A stretch of DNA of 64,000 bases from Williamsia faeni (GTDB lineage: Bacteria > Actinomycetota > Actinomycetes > Mycobacteriales > Mycobacteriaceae), in the NCBI GenBank assembly GCA_003202005.1, contig QJJF01000008.1, forward strand, positions 132,667 to 196,666, given 5' to 3'. This document shows, in pieces, positions 28,652 to 38,383 of this stretch. A program made the position numbers and the translations under genes. The notes under the pieces were generated by a model. That model saw nothing but the letters and a program-made list of their open reading frames with translations, did not search any database and was not told the DNA's origin. Positions within the stretch are counted from its first letter, which is position 1. Every line of letters begins with the position of its first letter.

Positions 28652-29440
28652 CTAGTCGACGGCCGGCGCCCATTGGACGCCGTTGATGTGGGCGCCACCA
28701 TCGACGAACAGTGTATTTCCGGTCAGATACCGGCTGTCATCGCTCGCCAGGAAGACAGCAACCGGGCCGATGTCGTCGAGGGGGTCGCCGATACGCCCCA
28801 TCGGGTTGCCGGCGGCCATGCCCGCGGCCATCTGGGGGTTGGATTCGGCGACGCGCTTGTAGGCCTCGCTCTGAGCACCCGGGCAAATGACGTTGCAGCA
28901 CAACTGATGTGGCGCCCATTCGCGGGCCGCGGTCCGGGTCAAGCTGCGCAGTGCCTCTTTGGCCGCGTTGTACTGCACCGAGTACATGTGCGCATTGACG
29001 CCGTTGAGTGAACACAGATTGATGACCCGCCCGGTGCCGTGCTTCAGCAATTCCGGCAGAGCCTTCTGCATAGCCCAGAACGCCGCCATCACAGCCATGT
29101 CGAAACCGCCACGCAGCTGCTCGTCGGTCATGTTCTCGAAGCGCGCATAGCCGGAGCCACGCCAGGCGTTGTTGACCAAGATGTCGAGCCTGCCGAAACG
29201 CTTCACCGCGACGTCCACCATGGCCAAGACCTGCACCTTGTCGGTGATGTCGGTGCGGACGAACTCCGCGGCCACACCCCACTCGTCACGCAACCATGCG
29301 ACCGTCTGTTCGCCTGCAGCAGTGTCGATCTCGGCTACCACCACCGATGCGCCCTCGCGGGCAAACGCCCCGGCGATACCCCGGCCGATACCCATACCGG
29401 CGCCGGTGACCACAGCCACCCTGCCGTCCAACTTGGCCAT
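28652..29440 (-). CDS. SDR-family oxidoreductase
   Basis: A 262-residue classical SDR: TGAGMGIGRGIAGAFAREGA, acidic EID turn (NAD preference), LDILVNNAW, catalytic Ser in NLCSLNG, Tyr/Lys in YNAAKEA. AAGGAG lies 6 nt before ATG 29440. It is the last gene of the operon that begins with the fadA5-like thiolase (34434) and continues with fadE34, the ChsH3-like hydratase and the thioesterase. A 3-hydroxyacyl-CoA or hydroxysteroid dehydrogenase role is likely. Confidence 0.88.
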   Translation of the reverse strand: MAKLDGRVAVVTGAGMGIGRGIAGAFAREGASVVVAEIDTAAGEQTVAWLRDEWGVAAEFVRTDITDKVQVLAMVDVAVKRFGRLDILVNNAWRGSGYARFENMTDEQLRGGFDMAVMAAFWAMQKALPELLKHGTGRVINLCSLNGVNAHMYSVQYNAAKEALRSLTRTAAREWAPHQLCCNVICPGAQSEAYKRVAESNPQMAAGMAAGNPMGRIGDPLDDIGPVAVFLASDDSRYLTGNTLFVDGGAHINGVQWAPAVD

Positions 29441-29464
29441 GAAGACTCCTTCGCGGGTACTCCT

Positions 29465-30121
29465 CTAGCGAGGGCGGGGCACCGTTTTGTCGATGAACAA
29501 TGCCTCGACCGAGACACAGACCGTGCCGTCCGCGGTGCGGATGTCGCCCACGGTTGTGATCTTTCTGCCGTTTTCCTCCGTCAACCGGCCACGTATCGTC
29601 AACGGCTCGAACAACGGTGTCGGAGCGTGATAGCGCACATTGAGCTGTGCCGTGGCACCGCTGCGGCCGGACCAGGCGTTGGCCACGCCGAGCGTGTGGT
29701 CGAGTAACAACGCCGCCACGCCGCCGTGAACATGCCCCGGGGGTCCCTGATACGGGAACGTCAGCGTCACATCACCTTCGACGTAGCCGTCGTCACGGCC
29801 GGCCAGCGTGAGCGGCGGTGCGATCGCATTCTCCGGGCCGGTCACGGGATCGTGCCGGGTGACGCCTTCGCCATGCCACATATCGATCAGACGGTCGGCG
29901 ACCTCTGGAGCATGTTCTTCGAGATGCTCGGCGATACTGTTCAATTCCTCGGCCACTCGATGGAGGTTCGCATTGGTGCGATCCGTGCGCAGCAGTGCAT
30001 CCACCACACGCCGTGCGGCGGCAGTCGCCTGATCGACGGGTTCGCCGTTGGGCGCCGAGGTCAGGACGATGCCGTCCGGCGCGTTCCCGACCGTCGGGTG
30101 CTTGGCCGGGTCCTGGCTCAT
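29465..30121 (-). CDS. PaaI-like hot-dog thioesterase
   Basis: A 218-residue protein. The C-terminal 120 residues form a PaaI-type hot-dog domain with GPPGHVHGGVAALLLDHTLG as the HGG-catalytic helix; the N-terminal 90 residues (RRVVDALLRTDRTNANLHRV) are a helical extension common in mycobacterial paralogues. It probably releases CoA from dead-end acyl-CoA intermediates. ATG 30121 overlaps the stop of the ChsH3-like gene by four bases. Confidence 0.85.
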   Translation of the reverse strand: MSQDPAKHPTVGNAPDGIVLTSAPNGEPVDQATAAARRVVDALLRTDRTNANLHRVAEELNSIAEHLEEHAPEVADRLIDMWHGEGVTRHDPVTGPENAIAPPLTLAGRDDGYVEGDVTLTFPYQGPPGHVHGGVAALLLDHTLGVANAWSGRSGATAQLNVRYHAPTPLFEPLTIRGRLTEENGRKITTVGDIRTADGTVCVSVEALFIDKTVPRPR

Positions 30122-30987
30122 CGGATCTCCATCGTGGCGTGGGTGAGGATCGGCTGCTGATCGCGTTCGACGCAGACGGCCTGCAAGATCAATTCGTTGT
30201 CGCCGCGCCAGACGGAGGTCTCGATGGTCTCCCCCGGGCACAGCGAACCGGCGAAGCGCGCCGAATAGGCCTGCACCGCTGCGGGATCACCGTCGAGGAT
30301 GCCGTCGACGACGGCCTTACACACGATGCCGTACGAAGCCAGCCCGTGCAGGATTGGTTGCTCGAAACCGGCCATTTTGGCAAAGGCGGGATCGGCATGC
30401 AACGGATTCATGTCGCCGCTGAGTCGGTATACCAACGCCTGCTGGGCGGACGTCTTGGAAACGAGGACCTTGTCCGGTTCACGGTCGGGGGTCGTCGTCA
30501 CCACATCGGGTCCGGCCGGTCCCCCGAAATCACCTTCTCCGCGGGCCCAGATCTGCATCGAACTGGTCCACAATGGGTTTCGGTCGACATCGGTGGCCGC
30601 CTCTTCGAGCACGATGACCGCCGCCTTGCCCTTGTCCCACACGTCGGCGACACGCGACGAGATCTGCGCGGTGCCGGACACCGGGATGGGCGCATGCAGT
30701 GTCAGCGACTGTCCACCGTGCAGGATCTTGCGCAGGTCGATGTCGATGCCCGGGAGATTCATACCCGAAGCTTCGATCGCGCCGGCCGAAACACCCTGTC
30801 CGGCAACCATCGCGAAGGTCGGAACCACACGCAGGTTCTTCTCGTAGACCCAGGCCAACTCCGTCGGATCCAGATTGTTGGTACCCGCGCCGAGGCCCAG
30901 GTGATAGAGCAGGACGTCTCGCTCGGTCCAGGACACATCGCGGACGGTCGGCTCGGCGGAGAGTGCAACGTTGACGTCGATACCCAC
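30118..30987 (-). CDS. ChsH3-like (Rv3538 family) enoyl-CoA hydratase
   Basis: A 289-residue double hot-dog hydratase. It begins VGIDVNVAL (GTG start), holds SWTERDVLLYHLGLGAGTNN and the complete hydratase-2 motif YRLSGDMNPLHADPAFA with Asp and His, then PILHGLASYGIVCKAVVDG. Rv3538/ChsH3 hydrates the 22-ene of C24 steroid CoA esters in the first side-chain cycle. GTG 30987 has AAGGAG 8 nt upstream. It lies 37 bp after fadE34, which makes its likely substrate. Confidence 0.9.
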   Translation of the reverse strand: MGIDVNVALSAEPTVRDVSWTERDVLLYHLGLGAGTNNLDPTELAWVYEKNLRVVPTFAMVAGQGVSAGAIEASGMNLPGIDIDLRKILHGGQSLTLHAPIPVSGTAQISSRVADVWDKGKAAVIVLEEAATDVDRNPLWTSSMQIWARGEGDFGGPAGPDVVTTTPDREPDKVLVSKTSAQQALVYRLSGDMNPLHADPAFAKMAGFEQPILHGLASYGIVCKAVVDGILDGDPAAVQAYSARFAGSLCPGETIETSVWRGDNELILQAVCVERDQQPILTHATMEIR

Positions 30988-31024
30988 GGCTAAAACTCCT
31001 TCATTGCGGTCATGCCCGCACTTC

Positions 31025-33211
31025 TTATGCCGGTTCGGGATCGCGGGGCAGCCCCAGGATCCGCTCACCGATGATGTTCAGCTGGACATTGGTTGTCCCG
31101 CCGGCGATCGACAGACACTGGGAGTTGAGGAACTGCTGGGTAGGTGCCCACCGATCCTGCTCACTCAGGAGTGAGGATGGTCCGGCCCACTCCATGGCCA
31201 CCTCCCACACCTGCTGGATGTGCTCGACACCGAGCAGTTTTGCAATCGACGACTCCGCTCCCGGCTGACCACCGGTGAGCGACCGCAGCGTGCTCCTCAG
31301 GCCCATCAACCCGCCGGTCTGCGCGTCGCACAACACCTTTCCAAGGACTGTCATCTGCTCATCATCCAGGCCACCGGGCACCGTAGACGCCAGATCGAGC
31401 AGCGCCTCGCCACCGGAGCCCAGTGACGAATCGTTCGACAGCGAGACACGTTCGTTCGCGAGTGTGGTGCGGGCCAGCTTCCAGCCGTCGCCCGGCTCTC
31501 CGACCAGTAGCTCGTCGGGCACGAACACGTCGTCGAAAAACACTTCGTTGAAGAGTGATTCGCCGGTGATCTCGCGCAGAGGCCGGATATCCAGGCCTTC
31601 GCTGTTCCTGATATCGATCAAGAAATACGACAGACCCTTGTGTTTCGCGACGTCCCCGTCGGTGCGTGCCAGGCAGATTCCCCAGTGGGCATCTCGCGCC
31701 ATCGAGGTCCACACTTTCTGGCCCTGCAGCTTCCAGCCACCGTCGACCTTGGTGGCCCTGGTGCTCAGTCCGGCCAGGTCCGACCCGGCACCGGGTTCGG
31801 AGAACAGCTGACACCACACGATGTCGCCGCGCAGCGACGGCGGAAGGAACCGCTGCAACTGCTCGTCGTTCCCATGGGCGATCAAGGTTGGCACCACCCA
31901 ATTGCCGATGATCATGTCGTGCGGCTCGAGGTCGGCGGCCCGTAGTTCGTCGGCGATGACCAGCTGCGTGATGGCATCGGCACCCTTGCCCCATGGGGTG
32001 GCCAGATGCGGTGCCGTATAACCGTTGTCGGCCAGGAACACCTTGCGTTCGGCATCGTCGAGCGACGCTGCGCCGGCGAGTTCTGACCGGATCCCGGTGC
32101 GAATCTGCTCGGCCTCGGGCGGTAGGTCGATGCCCAGGACACGGCGTACACCGTCGATGGTGAGCGAAGCGACCCGGCGGCGCCACGTGGCGGTTGAACC
32201 CAGCAGAATCCGGAGCGATTGGGCGCGACGGAGATACAGATGCGCGTCGTGTTCCCACGTGTAGCCGATACCACCGAGGATCTGAATGCAGTCCTTGGTG
32301 ACGGTGAACGCAGCCTCGGGCGCCACGGCGCCCGCGACGGCCGCTGCCAGAGAGGCTTCGCCGCCATCCGTGCCCGCTCCCATCGCACGCGCAGCATCCC
32401 AGGCTGTCACCCGCGCCTGCTCGGTCAGCCCGAGCATGCGCGCGGCCTTGTGTTTGACACCCTGGAACTGACCGATGACCCGGCCGAATTGTTGTCGTAC
32501 ACGGGCGTATTCAGCCGCGGTCGTGGTGGCCCAGTCGGCGAGACCTGCGGCCTCGGCCGAAAACAGCGTCGCCGCGATGTCGAGGACACGCTGCGAATCG
32601 AGTCCGAGGACATCCGCAGCGGACAACTCGAGACCGTCGACCTCGACCTGCGCGTTTCGGCGTACCAGGTCGTGGCTGGGCAGATCGGTAATGTCGACGC
32701 GGTCACGGGAAACCACCACAAATGCGCGAGCACCGTTGTCATCGGCGGCCAGCAAGAACAGGTCACCGACCTGTCCACCGAGGATATGACTGGATGTTCC
32801 GGACAGCGTCACGGAGTCACCGTCACGGTGCAAGCGCAGCGAACCGGGTTGTAGCGCAACGGCTCCGAAAAGCGAGCCGTCGGCCAACCCCGCCAGCTCG
32901 GTGGTTCGGCCGGCCTCGTGCAGAACCGTCGAGACCACAGCGGTCGGCAGGAACGGCCCGGGCACCATCGAACGCCCGAGTTCCTCGGCGACGATGGCGA
33001 GTTCCACCAGTCCGACACCGGCACCACCGAACTCCTCGGGCAGGTGAAGTCCGAGCATGCCCAGGTCGGCCAAAGACTGCCAATAGGCAGGGCGGACTTC
33101 GGTTTTCGCTTCCACTGCATCCCGGATCACGGTCGCAGTCGCGTGGCGCGCGGCCCATCCCCGCACCGAATCGCGCAGTTCGCGGTCGTCGTCAGTGAGT
33201 TCAATTCCCAT
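31025..33211 (-). CDS. fadE34: FadE34-like fused acyl-CoA dehydrogenase (ChsE3/CasC type)
   Basis: A 728-residue protein made of two acyl-CoA dehydrogenase halves in one chain, the length and layout of FadE34 and Rhodococcus CasC. The first half (1-350) has VRQQFGRVIGQFQGVKHKAA and CIQILGGIGYTWEHDAHLYL; the second (about 380-728) has WCQLFSEPGAGSDLAGLSTR and ends SIAGGTTNVQLNIIGERILG. FadE34 and CasC introduce the 22-ene into five-carbon side chains of C24 steroid CoA esters. The start region is odd: the 13-bp sequence ATGGGAATTGAAC is repeated 16 bp upstream of the start codon. Confidence 0.92.
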   Translation of the reverse strand: MGIELTDDDRELRDSVRGWAARHATATVIRDAVEAKTEVRPAYWQSLADLGMLGLHLPEEFGGAGVGLVELAIVAEELGRSMVPGPFLPTAVVSTVLHEAGRTTELAGLADGSLFGAVALQPGSLRLHRDGDSVTLSGTSSHILGGQVGDLFLLAADDNGARAFVVVSRDRVDITDLPSHDLVRRNAQVEVDGLELSAADVLGLDSQRVLDIAATLFSAEAAGLADWATTTAAEYARVRQQFGRVIGQFQGVKHKAARMLGLTEQARVTAWDAARAMGAGTDGGEASLAAAVAGAVAPEAAFTVTKDCIQILGGIGYTWEHDAHLYLRRAQSLRILLGSTATWRRRVASLTIDGVRRVLGIDLPPEAEQIRTGIRSELAGAASLDDAERKVFLADNGYTAPHLATPWGKGADAITQLVIADELRAADLEPHDMIIGNWVVPTLIAHGNDEQLQRFLPPSLRGDIVWCQLFSEPGAGSDLAGLSTRATKVDGGWKLQGQKVWTSMARDAHWGICLARTDGDVAKHKGLSYFLIDIRNSEGLDIRPLREITGESLFNEVFFDDVFVPDELLVGEPGDGWKLARTTLANERVSLSNDSSLGSGGEALLDLASTVPGGLDDEQMTVLGKVLCDAQTGGLMGLRSTLRSLTGGQPGAESSIAKLLGVEHIQQVWEVAMEWAGPSSLLSEQDRWAPTQQFLNSQCLSIAGGTTNVQLNIIGERILGLPRDPEPA

Positions 33212-33270
33212 GTCGTTCAATTCCCATGTTGTTCGTGCCGCTGTCGGTCTCGTGATTTCGGGTGGGTGTG

Positions 33271-34548
<1,278 letters not shown>

Positions 34549-34590
34549 CTACAACAAGCTGGTCGACGATTTCGACTCGCCGTTGGCGAC

Positions 34591-34674
34591 TTCAGCACGT
34601 TCGGCTGCGTTTTCGGCCCGCTCGACGGTCGGTTCGGCCCGCTCGACGGTTGCTTGGGCACGCTCGGCGGAAGG
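34591..34674 (-). repeat. Four degenerate 21-bp repeats coding a heptad pattern
   Basis: Four 21-bp units, the middle two sharing an exact 18-mer (TTCGGCCCGCTCGACGGT at 34612 and 34633). On the minus strand they encode seven-residue repeats (AERAQAT, VERAEPT, VERAENA, AERAEVA) and continue to a stop at 34549. The open frame reaches back only to 34704 and has no good start (a TTG at 34689). It may be a tiny coiled-coil peptide or the orphan tail of a lost protein. Confidence 0.6.
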
Positions 34675-34708
34675 CCCGACCGAGCGCAAGCGGAAGAATG
34701 TATTTCAG

Positions 34709-35323
34709 TCAGAACTCGTTGGTCGACATCCGGGCCAGCAACAGATCACACGCCGTGCGGATATCCGATTCGGCGTCGGGGATGGAGATACGGCCGTTGA
34801 GACAGGACTGGATCACACCGAGCCACAGCTGCATCAACAGCCGGACCGCCGTGTGGTCGTCCTCAGTCGGGTGTTCGATGCCCGCGGCGTTCATCACGAT
34901 GTCGTGAAATGCGCGGTCGATCTTTGCGGCATCGGGCACCGTCGCCGCGTTGGCCGTACTGCTCGACTGGATCATTGCCGTCGACAATGCCGGTCTGCGC
35001 AAGAGGGCGCGGGTCGACCGGACGAGCACCTCGTAGATCGCATCCTTACCGCCGTGCGCCGGCGGGCGCCGCGCGAGATTGTCGTTGATCTGCTCGATCT
35101 GCTCGACCATGACCGCGACGAACAGGTGGGTCTTCGACGGGAAATACCGATATAGCGTGCCGATGGCCACGCCGGCCCGCTTGGCGACCTCGTGCATCTG
35201 CACCCGCGAGAACTCTTTCTCGGTCGCCAACTCGGCGGCGGCCTCCAGCATCCGGACATGGCGGGCCCGCTGCTCGTCGGAACTGGGTTCCGCGGCGTCC
35301 CTCGCCTCGCCGATTCTCGGCAC
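34709..35323 (-). CDS. TetR-family regulator, KstR-like
   Basis: A 204-residue TetR regulator. Helix-turn-helix VQMHEVAKRAGVAIGTLYRY followed by FPSKTHLFVAVM; the rest is the helical ligand domain (RALLRRPALSTAMIQSSSTA, LLMQLWLGVIQSCLNGRISI). KstR of M. tuberculosis has the same AVQM-RAVA-RAxVAxGTLYRYFPSK-HL sequence pattern, so a steroid-CoA ligand is probable. GTG 35323 has GAGGAGG about 7 nt upstream. It is encoded between the fadA5 operon and a divergent kstD gene, with a cluster palindrome at 35403 and the TAGAAT palindrome at 34485 on either side. It is the natural candidate for the TAGAAT sites. Confidence 0.88.
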   Translation of the reverse strand: MPRIGEARDAAEPSSDEQRARHVRMLEAAAELATEKEFSRVQMHEVAKRAGVAIGTLYRYFPSKTHLFVAVMVEQIEQINDNLARRPPAHGGKDAIYEVLVRSTRALLRRPALSTAMIQSSSTANAATVPDAAKIDRAFHDIVMNAAGIEHPTEDDHTAVRLLMQLWLGVIQSCLNGRISIPDAESDIRTACDLLLARMSTNEF

Positions 35324-35402
35324 CGTCAGTCCTCCTCGTCATGCGCTCACGCGCGTTGTCGCTCTCTGACTGTCTCATCACCGTAGGAAACAGTGACACT
35401 CT

Positions 35403-35417
35403 GTCCGGTGAGTGGGA
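35403..35417. promoter_or_regulatory. Cluster palindrome, site 7 (between the TetR gene and kstD)
   Basis: GTCCGGTGAGTGGGA keeps 11 of 15 consensus positions. It is 67 bp before the kstD start and 79 bp before the TetR start. Confidence 0.45.
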
Positions 35418-35484
35418 CCCGGTGCGCGTCGATCATCGGAATGAGATTGCGTGGACACCCACTCGACCCCATGGAGGAATGACG

Positions 35485-37023
35485 ATGCAGGACTGGACCA
35501 TCCGATGCGACGTGCTGGTTGTGGGATCCGGCGGCGGTGCCCTGACCGGTGCGTATACCGCGGCGGCCAACGGATTTAGCACGATCGTACTGGAGAAGAC
35601 CACTCTGTTCGGTGGTACATCAGCGTATTCGGGAGCGGCAGTCTGGTTGCCGGGTACCGCGGTGCAGGAACGTGCGGGCATCGGCGATTCGACCGAGAAA
35701 GCGCGCACCTATCTCCGAGCTCTGCTCGGTGATGTCGACGTCGAGCGTCAGGAGGCGTACCTGACCACTGCCCCGGCTGTGGTCGACTTCCTCGAGAGCG
35801 ATCCCAACATCGAGTTCGAGTGGCGCCCATTCCCCGACTACTACCAGGCACCGGGACGGATGGACTCAGGCCGAGCGATCAATCCCCTCGACCTGCCCAG
35901 CGCCGAGATCGGGGACCTTCGGGAGTTGGTGCGGCCGGAACCGAACCTCGACCGAGCCGGGAAACCGCAACCCGACGCCACGCTCATCGGTGGGCGTGCC
36001 CTGATCGGTCGGCTGTTGTTGGCGTTGCAGGGCACCGGCCGGGCAGACCTGCGGACCCGCACGGCCGCCCGGCAGATCCTGACCGAAGGCGACCGGGTGG
36101 TGGGTGTCGAGGCGTTGACCGCCACCGGTGAGATCCTGCGTATCCGCGCAGAACGTGGCGTCCTCTTGGCCGCGGGCGGAATCGAAGGCAACGCCGAACT
36201 TCGTGGAGCGAACCGCACCCCGGGCCGCGCCCGGTGGAGTATGGGACCGCAGGGCGCCAACACCGGCGATCTGATCCGCGCGGCAGTCGACGTGGGCGCA
36301 GATACCGCGTTGCTCGACGAAGCATGGTGGTGCCCCGGAATCGAGATGCCCGACGGATCGGGCGCTTTCATGGTCGGCGTCCGCGGCGGCATCCTGGTCG
36401 ACACCTCAGGTAACCGGTACCTCAACGAATCACTGCCCTACGACCAGTTCGGTCGGGCCATGATCGCTCGTGGATCCGACGCCGCCATCCCGTCGTACCT
36501 GGTCTTCGACTCTTCCGAGGGCGGGCCCACGCTGCCCGCGATCTCTATCCCCCAGGCCACGGCCGAAGAGCACTTCGACGCGGGCACGTGGGTGTCTGCG
36601 GACACCATCGAGGAACTGGCCATGAAGATCGGAGTGCCTGCCGACACCCTGCTGCACACCGTCGAACGGTTCAACGACCACGCCAAACGCGGAGTCGACG
36701 AAGACTTCCACCGCGGCGAGGACCCTTACGACGCCTTCTTCTGCCGCCCCGGCGCGGACCTGCCGAACGCCGCGCTGAAACCGATCGCGACCGGTCCGTA
36801 CCACGCGGCCCGCATCATCCTCAGCGATCTCGGCACCAAGGGCGGCGTGCGCACCGATGCCGACGCCCGGGTGCTGCGCAAGGACGGCACCGCGATCGAA
36901 GGTCTCTACGCGGCCGGCAACACCAGCGCCTCGCTCAGTGGCAAGGTCTACCCGGGTCCCGGGGTTCCGCTGGGGACGGCGATGGCGTTCTCGTATCGGG
37001 CCGCCTTGCACATGATGGGGTGA
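35485..37023 (+). CDS. kstD: 3-ketosteroid delta1-dehydrogenase family flavoprotein (first copy)
   Basis: A 512-residue FAD enzyme. The dinucleotide loop is CDVLVVGSGGGALTGAYTAA, then LEKTTLFGGTSAYSGAAVWL, and the C-terminal part has EGLYAAGNTSASLSGKVYPG and GPGVPLGTAMAFSY with the Tyr-x3-Gly of KstD active sites. It removes hydrogens at C1/C2, or acts on a related ring A position. ATG 35485 is preferred over ATG 35479 because GGAGG ends 7 nt before it. A cluster palindrome precedes it. A second paralogue is at 42988. Confidence 0.88.
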   Translation: MQDWTIRCDVLVVGSGGGALTGAYTAAANGFSTIVLEKTTLFGGTSAYSGAAVWLPGTAVQERAGIGDSTEKARTYLRALLGDVDVERQEAYLTTAPAVVDFLESDPNIEFEWRPFPDYYQAPGRMDSGRAINPLDLPSAEIGDLRELVRPEPNLDRAGKPQPDATLIGGRALIGRLLLALQGTGRADLRTRTAARQILTEGDRVVGVEALTATGEILRIRAERGVLLAAGGIEGNAELRGANRTPGRARWSMGPQGANTGDLIRAAVDVGADTALLDEAWWCPGIEMPDGSGAFMVGVRGGILVDTSGNRYLNESLPYDQFGRAMIARGSDAAIPSYLVFDSSEGGPTLPAISIPQATAEEHFDAGTWVSADTIEELAMKIGVPADTLLHTVERFNDHAKRGVDEDFHRGEDPYDAFFCRPGADLPNAALKPIATGPYHAARIILSDLGTKGGVRTDADARVLRKDGTAIEGLYAAGNTSASLSGKVYPGPGVPLGTAMAFSYRAALHMMG

Positions 37024-37033
37024 TGCCGTCGGG

Positions 37034-38200
37034 TCAGACGAGATTGTCTTCGAACGGCAACCCGAACGCGCCCCGGCCGTATAGGGCGAGGGCGCGTTCG
37101 GGTTCGTTGGCCACGTGCACGCTGCCCGCATGGGCATCACGCCACGCCCGTTCGATCGGGTTTCCCCGGGTCAGCGAGTTGCCGCCGGAGGTCTTGAACA
37201 ACAAATCGATGGCTTCGAGTGACCGTTCGGTGGCTCGGACCTGGTCTCGGCGCGCCCGCAGCCTCATCCACATCGGCAGGTCCTCGCCTGCCCGGGCCAG
37301 ATTCCACAGATCGCGGACGTTGCGATCCATCTGCAGCATCGCCGCATCGATCTCCGAGGCCGCGCGGGCCACGGCCACCTGGGCGGCCTGATCCTCGGCG
37401 AACCGTCCACCGCCGAGGCTGAGCCGGACGCGCTCGCGCATCATCGTCAGATAAGACTCGTGACATCCGGCGACAACACCAACGATCGGTGCCGCGATCG
37501 CCGAGGTGAATATCGTCGCGAACGGCAATCGGTACAGCGGTCCGGAGTTGACCTTCTGTCCCCGACCACGGAGTTGAGCGGTGTCATAGTTCCGGATGGT
37601 TCGGTATTCGGGCACAAACGCCTTGGTCACGGTGATCTCGTTGCTCGCAGTACCGCGCATTCCGACCACATCCCACACGTCCTGGATGCTGTAATCGCTC
37701 CGCGGCACGAGCACCGTCATGAAGTCGACCGGCCGGCCCTCGGCACCGAAGACGAGCCCCCCGAGCAGCGCCCACGAGGCGTGCTCGCATCCGGAGGAAA
37801 ATCGCCAATTGCCGGTGAGTTCGAATCCACCTTCGACCGGCACCAATTTGCCCACCGGCGCGTACGCCGAAGAAATCAGCTCCGAGTCGTTTTCACCCCA
37901 CACATCGTCCTGCGCCCGCTGATCGAACAACGCGAGGTGCCACGGGTGCACTCCCAGCACCGACGCCACCCAACCGGTGGACCCGCAAGCCCCCGAGATC
38001 GCACGTACCACCTCGTAGAACTCCACCGGATCACCTTCGGCCCCGCCATATCGTTTGGGCTGCAACATCTTCAGCACGCCGGCCTGTTGTAGGTCGGCAA
38101 TTGCCGCATCCGACACATGCCGCGACGCGTCGACCTCCCGTGCCCTCTCGGCGATCGTGGGCAGCAGGTCGCGAATTGATTGCAGGACCTCATTGGCCAT
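37034..38200 (-). CDS. HsaA-like flavin-dependent steroid hydroxylase (first copy)
   Basis: A 388-residue group D flavin monooxygenase close to HsaA: LKMLQPKRYGGAEGDPVEFY, ACGSTGWVASVLGVHPWHLA, FDQRAQDDVWGE, DVWDVVGMRGTASNEITVTK and ERAWRDAHAGSVHVANEPER. HsaA hydroxylates 3-HSA at C4 with FMNH2 from HsaB. Start is open: ATG 38200 has GGAG 9 nt upstream, while ATG 38215 adds MEFSK without any such signal. It diverges from kshA across a palindrome. Of the two HsaA-like genes this one shares more residues with M. tuberculosis HsaA (for example LFDQRAQ and DQVRATxRS), so it may be the true HsaA. Confidence 0.85.
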   Translation of the reverse strand: MANEVLQSIRDLLPTIAERAREVDASRHVSDAAIADLQQAGVLKMLQPKRYGGAEGDPVEFYEVVRAISGACGSTGWVASVLGVHPWHLALFDQRAQDDVWGENDSELISSAYAPVGKLVPVEGGFELTGNWRFSSGCEHASWALLGGLVFGAEGRPVDFMTVLVPRSDYSIQDVWDVVGMRGTASNEITVTKAFVPEYRTIRNYDTAQLRGRGQKVNSGPLYRLPFATIFTSAIAAPIVGVVAGCHESYLTMMRERVRLSLGGGRFAEDQAAQVAVARAASEIDAAMLQMDRNVRDLWNLARAGEDLPMWMRLRARRDQVRATERSLEAIDLLFKTSGGNSLTRGNPIERAWRDAHAGSVHVANEPERALALYGRGAFGLPFEDNLV

Positions 38201-38282
38201 CTTCGAAAACTCCATCGGTGCGTTGCGGGCCGTACCCCGTGATGGTAGGCCGGTGCCGCGAAGCGGTGGGTCGACCGGAAGG

Positions 38283-38297
38283 TCTCGGTTAGTGGGA
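38283..38297. promoter_or_regulatory. Cluster palindrome, site 8 (between hsaA-like gene and kshA)
   Basis: TCTCGGTTAGTGGGA keeps 11 of 15 consensus positions. It is 83 bp from the hsaA-like start and 86 bp from the kshA start. Confidence 0.5.
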
Positions 38298-38383
38298 CAT
38301 GGGCTCTGGATGTGTGCGCGATCACCTAGCGTTCGAACAACCACGCCACTGCCACAAACTCTCCATGGAAGGACGGACACATC

